A stretch of 64,000 bases of DNA from Sphingomonas sp. M1-B02 (GCF_026167525.1 NZ_CP110679.1:2777501-2841500), one strand, 5' to 3'. Positions 38,767-47,742 are shown, counted from the first letter of the stretch. The notes: generated by a model not told the origin, from the letters alone. Translations and numbers: made by a program.

Positions 38767-39662
38767 CGCCCAGCCGCGACGCGATCGTCGCGACTGCGGG
38801 GGAATCGATCGCGGTTGGATCGAAGAGCTTCGCCGCGGCGAGCCGGCTGTTCGACCGGGCGACGCGCGAGCGGGCCTGGCTGCTCTACGCCTGGTGTCGT
38901 GCCTGCGACGACCTAGCCGACGGGCAGGAGCATGGCCACGAAATGGTGGTGGTTTCCGATCCGGAAGTGCGGCTCGCGACCATCCGCGCGCGGACGCAAG
39001 CGGCGCTGGACGGGCAGTGGGTCGGTGATCCCGCCTTCGACGCGCTGCGCATCGTCGTGGCGGAAACCGGCATCCCGCACCGACTGGTGTGGGACGTGGT
39101 CCAGGGCTTTGCGCTCGATGCGGCGGGCTGGCGGCCGGCGAGCGAGGCCGATCTGATGCAATATTGCTACCATGTCGCCGGGGCGGTCGGCTGCATGATG
39201 GCGGTGGTGATGGGGGTCAGCCCCGACGACCAAGCGACGCTCGACCGCGCCTGCGACCTTGGCCTCGCGTTCCAGCTCGCCAATATCGCGCGGGATCTGG
39301 CCGAGGATGAAGCGGCAGGGCGCTGTTATCTGCCCGCCGCGTGGCTGGCGGAGACCCAGGATCGCGTCGTGCTGGCACGGCGGCTGGCCGAGCGGGCCGA
39401 GGCCTATGAGGCGAGCGCGCGGGGCGGGACGCCGGCCTTGTCGTTCCGCTCGGCCTGGGCGGTGCTGGCGGCGGCGGGGATTTACGGGGATATTGCGCGA
39501 CGGGTGGCCGAGCGGGGCGCGGGCGCCTGGGATGCTCGGGTCAGCACGACGAAGGCGGAGAAGCTAGGCTGGATCGTGCGCGCTTACGGCCAGGCGCGGG
39601 GGCGTGCGCAGTATCGGGGTAAACCCCGGCCCGCAAATTTGTGGACGCGACCGCGCGAGTGA
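38763..39662 (+). CDS. crtB: Phytoene synthase CrtB
   Basis: 299 residues starting at a GTG overlapping the LOG stop (GTGA). The two Asp-rich motifs of squalene/phytoene synthases are present: RACDDLADG (about residue 43) and ARDLAEDEAAGRCYLP (about residue 180). It joins two geranylgeranyl diphosphate molecules into phytoene, the first carotenoid step. It is the last gene of the crtY-crtI-LOG-crtB run, and a 153-bp palindromic repeat begins right after its stop. Confidence 0.95.
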   Translation: MTPSRDAIVATAGESIAVGSKSFAAASRLFDRATRERAWLLYAWCRACDDLADGQEHGHEMVVVSDPEVRLATIRARTQAALDGQWVGDPAFDALRIVVAETGIPHRLVWDVVQGFALDAAGWRPASEADLMQYCYHVAGAVGCMMAVVMGVSPDDQATLDRACDLGLAFQLANIARDLAEDEAAGRCYLPAAWLAETQDRVVLARRLAERAEAYEASARGGTPALSFRSAWAVLAAAGIYGDIARRVAERGAGAWDARVSTTKAEKLGWIVRAYGQARGRAQYRGKPRPANLWTRPRE

Positions 39663-39815
39663 TCCTCCCTCCCTGAAAGGGAGGGGCTGGGGGTGGGTGC
39701 GCGCGTCTGCGCGCTAAAAAGACTCATAAGCGTCGCGGCGGAACAGCGTCGGTCGAGGCATCGAGCCTCGTCCGCCGCTAAACCCACCCCTAACCCCTCC
39801 CTGAGAGGGAGGGGA
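39663..39815. repeat. Palindromic repeat after crtB
   Basis: Outer hairpins CCCTCCCTGAAAGGGAGGGG and CCCCTCCCTGAGAGGGAGGG enclose GGGGTGGGT / ACCCACCCC arms and stem-loops GCGCGCGTCTGCGCGC and GTCGAGGCATCGAGCCTCGT. The central ~90 bases (from GGGTGGGTGCGCGCG to CCGCCGCTA) recur almost unchanged in the element at 60358-60555. Confidence 0.85.
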
Positions 39816-39862
39816 ATGGGATTGGCTAGGCGGGATGCGAACCTCGAACGCCGGCCATCGGC

Positions 39863-40102
39863 TCACCTTCCGCCGCGCTGCGAAACCGGCTTCGATTCGA
39901 CCAGATGCTCGCCCTGGCGCTGGCAGGCGGCGCTGATCACGGGGAAGGCGATGTCGGTGTTGCGCTCGAGCGCGGCGGGCATTGCCTGCTGGCACTGGGC
40001 GATCGAGGTGTAGCGAACCGGCTCGACCCGCGCCTGCTGACAGCTCGACGAATCGTCGCCGCAGCCCATGATCGCCAGCACGTAGAGGATCGGTTCCATC
40101 AT
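39863..40102 (-). CDS. Small Cys-containing protein of unknown function
   Basis: 79 residues (MMEPILYVLAIMGCGDDSSS, then QCQQAMPAALERNTDIAFPV and a polar tail). A short hydrophobic start is followed by four Cys (MGCGD, SSCQQ, AQCQQ, SAACQ), suggesting an exported protein with two disulfides. AAGGGAAG lies just upstream of the ATG at 40102; the Met at 40099 is the alternative. No function is known. It lies between the crtB repeat and the divergent ABC exporter. Confidence 0.65.
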   Translation of the reverse strand: MMEPILYVLAIMGCGDDSSSCQQARVEPVRYTSIAQCQQAMPAALERNTDIAFPVISAACQRQGEHLVESKPVSQRGGR

Positions 40103-40192
40103 CGCTTCCCTTCGGGGCTGACAACGAAGCAATCGCTCTGCCGTTCCCCAAGACCGTTGCATCGCAGCGGCTTCGGCCCCAGATCACAGGCA

Positions 40193-42007
40193 ATGCCTCC
40201 CGATATATCCGACTCCGCGCCCGAGCGTCCGCTGCTCGGCACGATGAAGCGTTTCCTGCCCTATCTGTGGCCGCGGGATGCGCCGAACCTGCGCGCGCGG
40301 ATCGTGATCGCGATGCTGCTCGTGGTCTGCTCGAAGCTCGTCCAGGTCTATGGCGCGCCGTTCGCGCTGCAGGGCGCGATCGACCGGATGGCGAGCGGCT
40401 CGCGCGATGCGCTGTGGCTCGTGGTGGCGCTCGTCACCGGCTATGCGGCGGCGCGGCTGAGCGGGGTGATCTTCGACAATCTGCGCAACGCGGTGTTCGA
40501 GAAGGTCGGGCAGGATGCGACGCGGCGGCTGGCGTCGGACGTGTTCCGGCATCTCCACAACCTGTCGCTGCGCTTCCACCTCGAGCGGCGGACGGGCGCG
40601 GTGACCAAGGTGGTCGAGCGCGGGACCAAGAGCATCGACACGATGCTCTATTTCCTGTTGTTCAACATCGCCCCGACGATCCTGGAGCTTGGCCTCGTGC
40701 TCGGCATCTTCTGGACGCGCTTCGGCTTCGGGCTGGTGGCGGGCACGGTGACGATGGTGGTGGTCTATATCGCCTATACGCGCTGGGTGACCGACTGGCG
40801 CGCCAAGCTGCGCGAGCGGATGAACGAGATGGACACCGGCGCAGTGGCGCATGCGGTGGATTCGCTGCTCAATTTCGAGACGGTCAAATATTTCAACGCC
40901 GAGCGGCGCGAATCGAAGCGCTACGAGGATGCGATGGCGGCCTATATGCAGGCCGCGGTGAAGTCCGAAAATTCGCTGGCCTTGCTCAATGTCGGCCAGT
41001 CGGTGATCACCAATGTGATGCTGGGCGCAGGCATGGCGCTGATCGTGTTCGGCTGGAGCAGCGGGCGGTTCAGCCCGGGCGATGTCGTCCTGGTCTCGAC
41101 GCTGCTGGTGCAATTGTTTCGCCCGCTCGACCTGCTCGGCATGGTCTATCGCACGATCCGTCAGGGCGTGATCGACATGGGGTCCATGTTCGACCTGATC
41201 GATACCCCTTCCGAGATCGTCGATTCGGCCGATGCGGTGCCGCTGGTCGTCGCGAACGGGCATGTCCGGTTCGAGAATGTGCTGTTCGCCTACGACCCCG
41301 AGCGCGAGATCTTGAAGGGGATCGACCTCGACATTCCTGCCGGAAGCACGGTGGCGGTGGTGGGGCCCTCGGGCGCGGGCAAATCGACGCTCGCGCGGCT
41401 GATGTACCGATTCTACGACGTGACCGGCGGGCGGATCACGATCGACGGGCAGGACATCCGCGACGTGACGCAATCGACTCTGCGCGCGGCGATCGGGATC
41501 GTGCCGCAGGATACGGTGCTGTTCAACGACACGGTCGGCTATAATATCGCTTATGGCCGCGAAGGCGCCGGTCCGGACGAAGTCGCCGATGCGGCGCGCG
41601 GGGCGGCGATTGCGGGGTTCATCCAATCGCTGCCCGACGGGTTCGACACGCGCGTCGGCGAGCGCGGGCTGAAGCTATCGGGCGGCGAGAAGCAGCGCGT
41701 GGCGATCGCGCGGACGCTGGTGAAGAACCCGCCGATCCTGATCCTCGACGAGGCGACCAGCGCGCTCGATAGCCGCACCGAAGCCGATATCCAGGCGACG
41801 CTGGAGGCGATCGAGCGCGGGCGGACGACGATCGTCATCGCGCATCGGCTCTCGACGGTGGTGCATGCCGACCAGATCGTGGTGCTCGAGGCGGGGCGGG
41901 TGGCCGAGCGGGGCACGCATGGCGAATTGCTGCGCCGGGGCGGGCTTTATGCCGAGATGTGGATGCGGCAGGCGCAGGAGCGCGAGGAAGAAGTGGCGGC
42001 AGGTTAG
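40193..42007 (+). CDS. ATM1-type ABC half-exporter (ABCB6/7/HMT1 class)
   Basis: 604 residues: an N-terminal six-helix membrane domain (about 30-310), then an ATP-binding domain with Walker A GPSGAGKS, signature LSGGEKQRVAIARTL and Walker B ILILDEATSALD. Family-typical segments include LNFETVKYFNAERRESKRYE and GMVYRTIRQGVIDM. ATM1-like exporters move glutathione-linked sulfur or metal compounds across the inner membrane and protect from heavy metals. The ATG at 40193 is taken as start; the frame upstream is non-coding in character. A hairpin at 42019 follows. Confidence 0.93.
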   Translation: MPPDISDSAPERPLLGTMKRFLPYLWPRDAPNLRARIVIAMLLVVCSKLVQVYGAPFALQGAIDRMASGSRDALWLVVALVTGYAAARLSGVIFDNLRNAVFEKVGQDATRRLASDVFRHLHNLSLRFHLERRTGAVTKVVERGTKSIDTMLYFLLFNIAPTILELGLVLGIFWTRFGFGLVAGTVTMVVVYIAYTRWVTDWRAKLRERMNEMDTGAVAHAVDSLLNFETVKYFNAERRESKRYEDAMAAYMQAAVKSENSLALLNVGQSVITNVMLGAGMALIVFGWSSGRFSPGDVVLVSTLLVQLFRPLDLLGMVYRTIRQGVIDMGSMFDLIDTPSEIVDSADAVPLVVANGHVRFENVLFAYDPEREILKGIDLDIPAGSTVAVVGPSGAGKSTLARLMYRFYDVTGGRITIDGQDIRDVTQSTLRAAIGIVPQDTVLFNDTVGYNIAYGREGAGPDEVADAARGAAIAGFIQSLPDGFDTRVGERGLKLSGGEKQRVAIARTLVKNPPILILDEATSALDSRTEADIQATLEAIERGRTTIVIAHRLSTVVHADQIVVLEAGRVAERGTHGELLRRGGLYAEMWMRQAQEREEEVAAG

Positions 42008-42018
42008 CTGGTTCTACC

Positions 42019-42044
42019 GTCACCCCCGCGAAGGCGGGGGTGAC
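42019..42044. terminator. Hairpin between convergent genes (GTCACCCCCGC type)
   Basis: A perfect 11-bp stem, GTCACCCCCGC with GCGGGGGTGAC around GAAG, lies 12 bases after the ABC exporter stop and 29 bases from the end of the convergent GNAT gene. There is no T run; it is a common repeat hairpin in alphaproteobacteria that may stop transcription from both sides. Confidence 0.6.
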
Positions 42045-42072
42045 GAGCTTGGGGCAAGGCGTCCTGCAATAC

Positions 42073-42345
42073 TTAAGCGAGCAAGTCCCGCCATTCGGCA
42101 TGCTTCGCGATATAAGCGGCGACGAAGCTGCATTCGGGACGCACCTTGAGCCCACGCTCGCGTGCCGCGGCCAGCGCGCCTTCGATCAGCCGGCTGCCGA
42201 CGCCCATCCCCTGCAGCGACGAGGGCACCACGGTGTGGGTGAAAGCGATCACCTCGCCTTCGATCGTATAGGCCGCGAAGGCGGTGTGGCCCTGCTCCTC
42301 CAGTTCGAACCGCTGATCTTCGACATTGTCACGAACGTCGCTCAT
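42073..42345 (-). CDS. Small GNAT-like N-acetyltransferase (YidJ/Acetyltransf_CG type)
   Basis: 90 residues, the length of the single-domain GCN5-related subgroup. The acetyl-CoA loop is SSLQGMGVGSRLIEGALAAA (Q/R-x-x-G-x-G/A pattern), followed by the ARERGLKVRPECSFVAAYI block with Cys and ending HAEWRDLLA, typical of this subgroup. Substrate unknown. It is convergent with the ABC exporter and divergent from the hydrolase gene. Confidence 0.9.
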   Translation of the reverse strand: MSDVRDNVEDQRFELEEQGHTAFAAYTIEGEVIAFTHTVVPSSLQGMGVGSRLIEGALAAARERGLKVRPECSFVAAYIAKHAEWRDLLA

Positions 42346-42425
42346 GGGGCACCCTTGGCTAGCACGGCGCGATTTGGCCGCAGTTGGACCCTATTACGAT
42401 CGCGGCAGGAAAAGGATATGCGACG

Positions 42426-43346
42426 ATGCTGATCCCATTGGGTTTCGCCGGGATTTTCGGGGCCGGGCTGGCGGGCTGGTCGGCCTATGTCGCGCGCAAG
42501 GCCGAGGAGATGGTGCCGCCGGACGGCCAGTTCGCCGACGTGGCGGGGGCGCGGCTCCATTATGTCGAGCTGGGCCGCAAGGATGCGCCGGCGATCGTGA
42601 TGGTCCACGGGCTGATGGGGCAGCTGCGCAATTTCTCGCACTCGCTGGCCGAGCGGCTGGCGAGCGACCACCGGGTGATCCTGGTCGACCGGCCCGGCTG
42701 GGGCTATTCCACCGTCGAGGGTGGGCGCCCCGGAATCGTCAAGCAGGCCGCGATGATCGCCGCGCTGATCGAGCAGATCGGGCTCGAGAAGCCGCTGCTG
42801 GTCGGCCATTCGATGGGCGGCGCGGTGAGCCTGGCGCTGGCGCTCGACCATCCCGGGCGGATCCGCGGGCTGGCGTTGATCGCGCCGCTGAGCCAGGTGG
42901 TGACGAAGGTCCCTGCCCCCTTCGCCGGGCTGATGGCGCCGCCGCCGCTGACTCCCTTCCTCGCCTGGACGATGGCGGTGCCTGCGGGGATGGCCACCGC
43001 CGCGAAGACCGCGCGCGCCGTGTTCGCGCCCGATCCGGTGCCGGCCGACTTCGCGACCCGCGGCGGAGGGGCGCTCGCGATCCGGCCGGCGAGCTACCTG
43101 GCCGGCGCGTTCGAAGTCCGAAACTCGCCGGGGGAGGTGGCGGGGATCGTCGCGCGCTATGGCGAGCTCAAGATGCCGGTGGCGATCCTCTATGGGCGCG
43201 GGGATGCGGTGCTCGATCCCGAGCTAAACGGCGAGAAGACCGTGGCGGAGATAGCGGGCGCGACGCTGGCGCTGATCGAAGGCGGGCATATGCTGCCGGT
43301 GACGCATGCGGAGGCCACCGAGGCCTGGCTGCGCGGGCTGGGCTAG
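42426..43346 (+). CDS. Alpha/beta hydrolase
   Basis: 306 residues with an N-terminal membrane anchor or signal (MLIPLGFAGIFGAGLAGWSA). Oxyanion motif HGLMG, nucleophile elbow VGHSMGGAVS, catalytic Asp in YGRGDAVLDP and His in GGHMLPVTH are all present, so an active serine hydrolase (esterase or lipase type) is likely. The ATG at 42426 gives a natural anchor, while a TTG upstream (42384) does not. Its TAG stop shares the palindrome CTAG with the stop of the convergent HerA-like gene. Confidence 0.88.
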   Translation: MLIPLGFAGIFGAGLAGWSAYVARKAEEMVPPDGQFADVAGARLHYVELGRKDAPAIVMVHGLMGQLRNFSHSLAERLASDHRVILVDRPGWGYSTVEGGRPGIVKQAAMIAALIEQIGLEKPLLVGHSMGGAVSLALALDHPGRIRGLALIAPLSQVVTKVPAPFAGLMAPPPLTPFLAWTMAVPAGMATAAKTARAVFAPDPVPADFATRGGGALAIRPASYLAGAFEVRNSPGEVAGIVARYGELKMPVAILYGRGDAVLDPELNGEKTVAEIAGATLALIEGGHMLPVTHAEATEAWLRGLG

Positions 43347-44794
43347 GCGGCTTCGGCGGGCATCGTCGACCAGCCGAGCCGGGGTATCGTGATCGAGCGC
43401 TTGCCCGACAGATCGACCCGGGTGACGAACAATTCGCGGCTCTCGATATAGGTGATCAGCCGCCGCGCGCGGCCCAATGAGCTGGTGCCGTAGGTAGCGG
43501 CGATCTCGGCGTCGCTCGGGCAGGGCGCGCCTTCGCGGGCGGCGCGGGCGACGAGCAGGAAGGGGCCGAGCATGTCGTCGGGGAGTGCGCGCGCCGCCTC
43601 CAGCGCCTGGCCCCATTCGGCATCGGGATCGCCGTGGATCCCGGCGCGCGCAGCCGAAAGCCGGCGGACGAAGCCCGAGAGATCGAGCGGCGGGCGGGCG
43701 AGCCCGACCATCCGGCAGCGCACCAGGAAATCCTGATAGAGCACCGCCGGCGCGCGGAACGCCGAATCGGGATCCTCGACGATATTGCGCAGCACCTCGG
43801 CGATGCGTTCGGCGGCCTCTTCGGCATCCACTTCAGGGCCGGCATCGGGCAGCGACGGCGCCGAGCGGGCCAGCGCCTCGATCAGCCGTTCGGAGGGCAC
43901 CGGCGCGGGAGCCGGAGGCGCGGGCGGAGTCCAGCTCGGCTCGGCGGGGGCGAGCAGCATGTCCTTCATTCCCTCGCCGGTCGCCTGCGGTAGCGGCATC
44001 AGCTTGGGGCTGGCGCTGCGCGCCGACGTCTCGACCGCGCCGATCCGGATCGACACCGGGCGGCGCGCGACCGCGGGGCCGAGCGCGAGGAAGGTGCCGC
44101 GCTCGAGATCGCGGATTTGTTCGGCCTGGCGGCGCTCCATGCCGAGCAGATCGGCGGCGCGCGCCATGTCGATATCGAGGAAGGTGCGGCCCATCAGAAA
44201 ATTGGAGGCTTCGGCGGCGACATTCTTGGCGAGCTTGGCGAGGCGCTGGGTAGCGATGACGCCGGCAAGCCCGCGCTTGCGCCCGCGGCACATCAGGTTG
44301 GTCATCGCGCCGAGCGACGCACGGCGAACCTCCTCGGCGACTTCGCCGCCGCCGGCGGGGGCGAAGAGCTGGGCTTCGTCGACCACGACCAGCGCCGGAT
44401 ACCAGAACTCGCGCGGGGCATCGAACAGGCCGGAGAGGAAGGCGGCGGCACATTTCATCTGGCCCTCCGCCTCCAGCCCCTCGAGGCTGAGCACCACCGA
44501 TGCGCGATGCTCGCGGATGCGGGCGGCGAAACGCGCGACGTCGCGCTCGTCATGGTCCGCCGCCTCGATCGCGACATGACCGTAGCGTTCGGACAAGGTG
44601 ACGAAATCGCCTTCGGGATCGATCACGATCTGCTGGACGTGGCCCGCCGATTGCTCGAGCAGGCGGCGCAGCAGATGCGACTTGCCCGAACCCGAATTGC
44701 CCTGGACGAGCAGACGCGTGGCCAGGAGCTCCTCCAGGTCCATCGCCACCGGCGCCCCGCCGCTGTCCTTGCCCATATCCACGCTGACCGTCAC
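43343..44794 (-). CDS. HerA/DUF87-like ATPase
   Basis: About 483 residues. Walker A is VQGNSGSGKSHLLRRLLEQ (near residue 30), Walker B is ALVVVDEAQLF, and the arginine-rich SLGAMTNLMCRGRKRGLAGV and ATQRLAKLAKNVAAEASN segments resemble HerA/VirB4-type hexameric translocases. The C-terminal third is Pro-rich then helical. HerA-like ATPases act in DNA end processing or DNA/protein translocation; there is no NurA nuclease nearby. The GTG at 44794 is chosen over upstream 44830 and downstream 44776; this is uncertain. It is divergent from recQ across a palindromic repeat. Confidence 0.8.
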   Translation of the reverse strand: MTVSVDMGKDSGGAPVAMDLEELLATRLLVQGNSGSGKSHLLRRLLEQSAGHVQQIVIDPEGDFVTLSERYGHVAIEAADHDERDVARFAARIREHRASVVLSLEGLEAEGQMKCAAAFLSGLFDAPREFWYPALVVVDEAQLFAPAGGGEVAEEVRRASLGAMTNLMCRGRKRGLAGVIATQRLAKLAKNVAAEASNFLMGRTFLDIDMARAADLLGMERRQAEQIRDLERGTFLALGPAVARRPVSIRIGAVETSARSASPKLMPLPQATGEGMKDMLLAPAEPSWTPPAPPAPAPVPSERLIEALARSAPSLPDAGPEVDAEEAAERIAEVLRNIVEDPDSAFRAPAVLYQDFLVRCRMVGLARPPLDLSGFVRRLSAARAGIHGDPDAEWGQALEAARALPDDMLGPFLLVARAAREGAPCPSDAEIAATYGTSSLGRARRLITYIESRELFVTRVDLSGKRSITIPRLGWSTMPAEAA

Positions 44795-44880
44795 GCGGGC
44801 GCTTTGCCGGATCGGGGGTGCCGGGCGCAAGCCGGGTGTGATGCGGACTGGCGCAAGGCTGTGGATGGAGTGGGTGCGCG

Positions 44881-44978
44881 CTCACCCTCACCCTTCCCAC
44901 CGCCTGCGGCGGCGGGCCCTCTCCCTCTCCCAATGGGAGAGGGAGGGAGGCGCGAAGCGCCGGAAGGGTGAGGGTGAT
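44881..44978. repeat. Nested palindromic repeat in the HerA-like/recQ divergent region
   Basis: CTCACCCTCACCCTTCC at 44881 mirrors GGAAGGGTGAGGGTGA ending at 44977. Inside are CCGCCTGCGGCGG, CTCTCCCTCTCCCAATGGGA with GAGAGGGAGGG, and GGCGCGAAGCGCC stem-loops. It fills much of the 235 bases between two divergent genes, leaving about 50 bases next to recQ for a promoter. Confidence 0.8.
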
Positions 44979-45029
44979 CGCCAACGCGAACCCTCGACAG
45001 CACCCCCTGCGCCGCCTTAACGCACCCCC

Positions 45030-46805
45030 GTGAACGATCCGCTTGAAATCCTCCGCACGACCTTCGGCTTCCCCGGCTTCCGGGGAGTGCAGCCGCAGGT
45101 GATCGAGCGGGTGATGGCGGCGCAGAATACGCTGGCGGTGATGCCGACCGGCGCGGGCAAGTCGCTTTGCTATCAGGTGCCGAGCCTGGCCTTGGAGGGA
45201 ACCTGCGTCGTCGTCTCGCCGCTGATCGCGCTGATGCACGACCAGCTGCGCGCGGCCGAGGCGGTGGGGATCCGCGCGGCGACGCTGACCAGCGCCGACG
45301 ACAATCGCGAGGAGACGATCGCGCGGTTTCGCGGCGGGCAGCTCGACCTGCTCTATGTCGCGCCCGAGCGGGCGTCGGGGGAGGGGTTCCGCAACCTGCT
45401 GAGCCAGACGCGGCTGAGCCTGTTTGCGATCGACGAGGCGCATTGCGTGTCCGAATGGGGGCATGATTTCCGGCCGGATTACCGGCTGTTGCGACCGTTG
45501 CTCGATCGCTTTCCCGAGGTGCCGCGGCTCGCGCTGACCGCGACCGCCGATGCGCATACCCGCGCCGACATCCTCGAACAGCTCGGCATTCCGAGCGACG
45601 GGCTGATCATTGCCGGGTTCGACCGGCCCAATATCCGCTACCTGATCTCCCCCCGCGAAAACACGACCCGGCAGGTGCAGGATTTGCTCGCCGAGCAGCC
45701 GGGGCCGGGGATCGTCTATGCGCAGACGCGCGCCTCGGTGGAGAAGCTGGCGGACAAGCTCGGCGAGAATGGGCGGACGGTGCTGCCTTATCATGCCGGG
45801 CTCGATCCCGCGGTGCGGCGGCGCAACCAGGCGGCGTTCGTGGCGAGCGAGGAGATGGTGATCGTCGCGACGGTCGCGTTCGGAATGGGGATCGACAAGC
45901 CCGACGTCCGTTTCGTGGCCCACGCCGGGCTGCCCAAATCGATCGAGGCTTATTATCAGGAAACCGGCCGTGCCGGGCGCGACGGCGATCCGGCGGTGGC
46001 GCATTTGTTTTGGGGCGCGGACGATTTCGCGCGGGCGCGGCAGCGGATCGGCGAAGTCGAGCCGCGGCGGCAGCCGGGCGAGCGGACGCGGCTTTCGGCG
46101 CTGGGGGCGCTGGTCGAGACGGCCGGATGCCGGCGGCGGATCCTGCTCAGGCATTTCGGAGAGAGGGATGCGCCGGAGAATTGCGGCAATTGCGACAATT
46201 GCCTGAGCCCGCCGAGCGCGATCGACGCGAGCGTGACCGCGCAGAAATTCCTGTCGGCGGTGTTCCGCACCAACATGACCTTCGGGGTCGGCTATATCGA
46301 GAGCCTGCTGCTCGGCCAGTCGACCGAACGCAGTCTGATGAACGGGCATGAGAAATTGTCGGTCTTCGGGATCGTATCGGGCGACGAGGCCGCGTTGCTG
46401 AAGCCCGTGGCGCGGGCGCTGCTGCTGCGCGACGCGTTGCGCGCCAATGCGCATGGCGGGCTCGAATTCGGGCCCGAGGCCAAGGCGCTGCTGAAGGGCG
46501 AGGCGGAACTCAAGCTGGTGCTGCCGCCCAAGCGCGAGCGGCGCGGGCGGCGCGGTGACGGCAGACCGGGCGGGGCCAATCCGATCGGCGATCCGCTGTT
46601 CGAGGCACTGCGGGCGAAGCGGCGCGAGCTGGCGCAGGAGGCGCAGGTGCCGCCTTATGTGATCTTCCACGATTCGGTGCTGCGCGACATGGCGGCGGCG
46701 CGGCCCGCGAGCATCGATGCGCTGGGCCGCATCTCGGGCGTTGGCGTGCGCAAGCTGGAGGCTTATGGTTCGGCCTTCCTCCAGGTGATCCGCGAGGCGG
46801 CATGA
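45030..46805 (+). CDS. recQ: ATP-dependent DNA helicase RecQ
   Basis: 591 residues. Superfamily-2 motifs are complete: MPTGAGKSLCYQVPSL (Walker A), FAIDEAHCVSEWGHDFRP (DEAH), then TATADAHTRADI and YYQETGRAGRDGDP. The zinc-binding Cys set is CRRRILLRHFGE with CGNCDNC, followed by the winged-helix region and a C-terminal HRDC domain (about 515-590). It unwinds recombination and stalled-fork intermediates with 3'-5' polarity. It starts at a GTG without a strong ribosome-binding site, and the stop overlaps the next gene (ATGA), the first of four closely packed genes. Confidence 0.96.
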   Translation: MNDPLEILRTTFGFPGFRGVQPQVIERVMAAQNTLAVMPTGAGKSLCYQVPSLALEGTCVVVSPLIALMHDQLRAAEAVGIRAATLTSADDNREETIARFRGGQLDLLYVAPERASGEGFRNLLSQTRLSLFAIDEAHCVSEWGHDFRPDYRLLRPLLDRFPEVPRLALTATADAHTRADILEQLGIPSDGLIIAGFDRPNIRYLISPRENTTRQVQDLLAEQPGPGIVYAQTRASVEKLADKLGENGRTVLPYHAGLDPAVRRRNQAAFVASEEMVIVATVAFGMGIDKPDVRFVAHAGLPKSIEAYYQETGRAGRDGDPAVAHLFWGADDFARARQRIGEVEPRRQPGERTRLSALGALVETAGCRRRILLRHFGERDAPENCGNCDNCLSPPSAIDASVTAQKFLSAVFRTNMTFGVGYIESLLLGQSTERSLMNGHEKLSVFGIVSGDEAALLKPVARALLLRDALRANAHGGLEFGPEAKALLKGEAELKLVLPPKRERRGRRGDGRPGGANPIGDPLFEALRAKRRELAQEAQVPPYVIFHDSVLRDMAAARPASIDALGRISGVGVRKLEAYGSAFLQVIREAA

Positions 46806-47314
46806 AGAGTTTGATCGCAATGGCGCTGGTGGCGCTGGCGGCGCCGGGCGGGGCGCAGGAGGTGCCGGCCCTGCCGCCGGCGCGCGTGATCGACTCGATC
46901 GAGATGGAGACGCTTTCCTGGGGCCGGCCGGTGACGCGCTGGACGATCGACGCGCAGGGCAATGGCCGCGAGACCCGCGCCGAGCCGAATGCGTTCGAGG
47001 CCAAGGCGCTCGTGACGCGCGGCTTTGCGGTGGGGACGAGCGGGTTCCGCCGGATGCGCGTGCTGCTCGGACGCGCCGAAGCACGCGGTGGGGCGGACCT
47101 GCCCTGCGCCGATCGGATGACGGACCAGCCTTATGGCAGCGTGCGTTGGCTGCGGCAGAGCGGTTCGGTAGCGGCGCTGGCGTTCGACAGCGGTTGTCGC
47201 GATTCGACGGCGCGGCGGGTGCTCGACGATTTGCAGGCGGCGAATGCGCTGGTGGCCGGCTGGGCGCAGGCGGGCAAGACGATCGAGACACGCGAAGTGG
47301 AGAAGCCCGAATGA
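46802..47314 (+). CDS. Exported protein of unknown function downstream of recQ
   Basis: 170 residues with a signal peptide (MKSLIAMALVALAAPGGAQE). The mature part contains DSIEMETLSWGRPVTRWTID, two Cys (LPCADR, SGCRDS) likely bridged, and a helical C-terminus. I do not recognise a family. It overlaps both neighbours by four bases, recQ before (ATGA) and the TIGR01244 gene after (ATGA), so it is expressed with them. A link to RecQ is not evident, since the protein appears to be periplasmic. Confidence 0.75.
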   Translation: MKSLIAMALVALAAPGGAQEVPALPPARVIDSIEMETLSWGRPVTRWTIDAQGNGRETRAEPNAFEAKALVTRGFAVGTSGFRRMRVLLGRAEARGGADLPCADRMTDQPYGSVRWLRQSGSVAALAFDSGCRDSTARRVLDDLQAANALVAGWAQAGKTIETREVEKPE

Positions 47315-47742
47315 CGTTGCGCCGAATCGACGAGACCATCAGCGTCGCCCCGCAGATCGCCCCCGAGGAAGTGCCCGCGCTGGCGGCGGCGGGCTTCAAG
47401 GCGATCGTCAACAACCGTCCGGAAGAAGAAGAATATGACCAGCCCGCGGGCGATGCGGTGCGCGCCGCGGCGGAGGCGGCGGGGCTTTCCTACGTGGCGA
47501 TACCGGTGACGCATGCCGGATTCGCGGCGTGGCAGGTGGAGGCGATGGCCGAGGCGCTCGCGGCGGCGGACGGCCCGGTGCTCGCTTTCTGCCGATCGGG
47601 GACGCGTTCGTGCAATTTATGGGCGCTGGCGCAGGCGAGCCGCGGCGGCGATCCCGAGGAACTGACCGCGAAGGCGGCGGGCGCGGGCTATGATATTTCG
47701 GGGATTCGGCCGCTGCTCGACGGGCTTTCGGGGCAGGCATGA
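47311..47742 (+). CDS. TIGR01244/DUF442 protein-tyrosine-phosphatase-like or sulfurtransferase-like protein
   Basis: 143 residues. MTLRRIDETISVAPQIAPEE, then ALAAAGFKAIVNNRPEEEEY and the P-loop FCRSGTRSCNLWAL (CX5R) define the family, which occurs alone or fused to a metallo-beta-lactamase in sulfide metabolism proteins (Blh/BigR type). The loop Cys could bind phosphate or carry persulfide. It is embedded in the recQ-led run with four-base overlaps at both ends. A regulator of the BigR type is not in the window. Confidence 0.9.
   Translation: MTLRRIDETISVAPQIAPEEVPALAAAGFKAIVNNRPEEEEYDQPAGDAVRAAAEAAGLSYVAIPVTHAGFAAWQVEAMAEALAAADGPVLAFCRSGTRSCNLWALAQASRGGDPEELTAKAAGAGYDISGIRPLLDGLSGQA

Noticed and set aside
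44550..47414. A 954-codon open frame on the minus strand opposite recQ and the HerA-like gene
   Set aside because: High GC removes stops in antisense frames; the translation is Arg/Pro/Ala-rich without domains, and recQ on the other strand has all its motifs.
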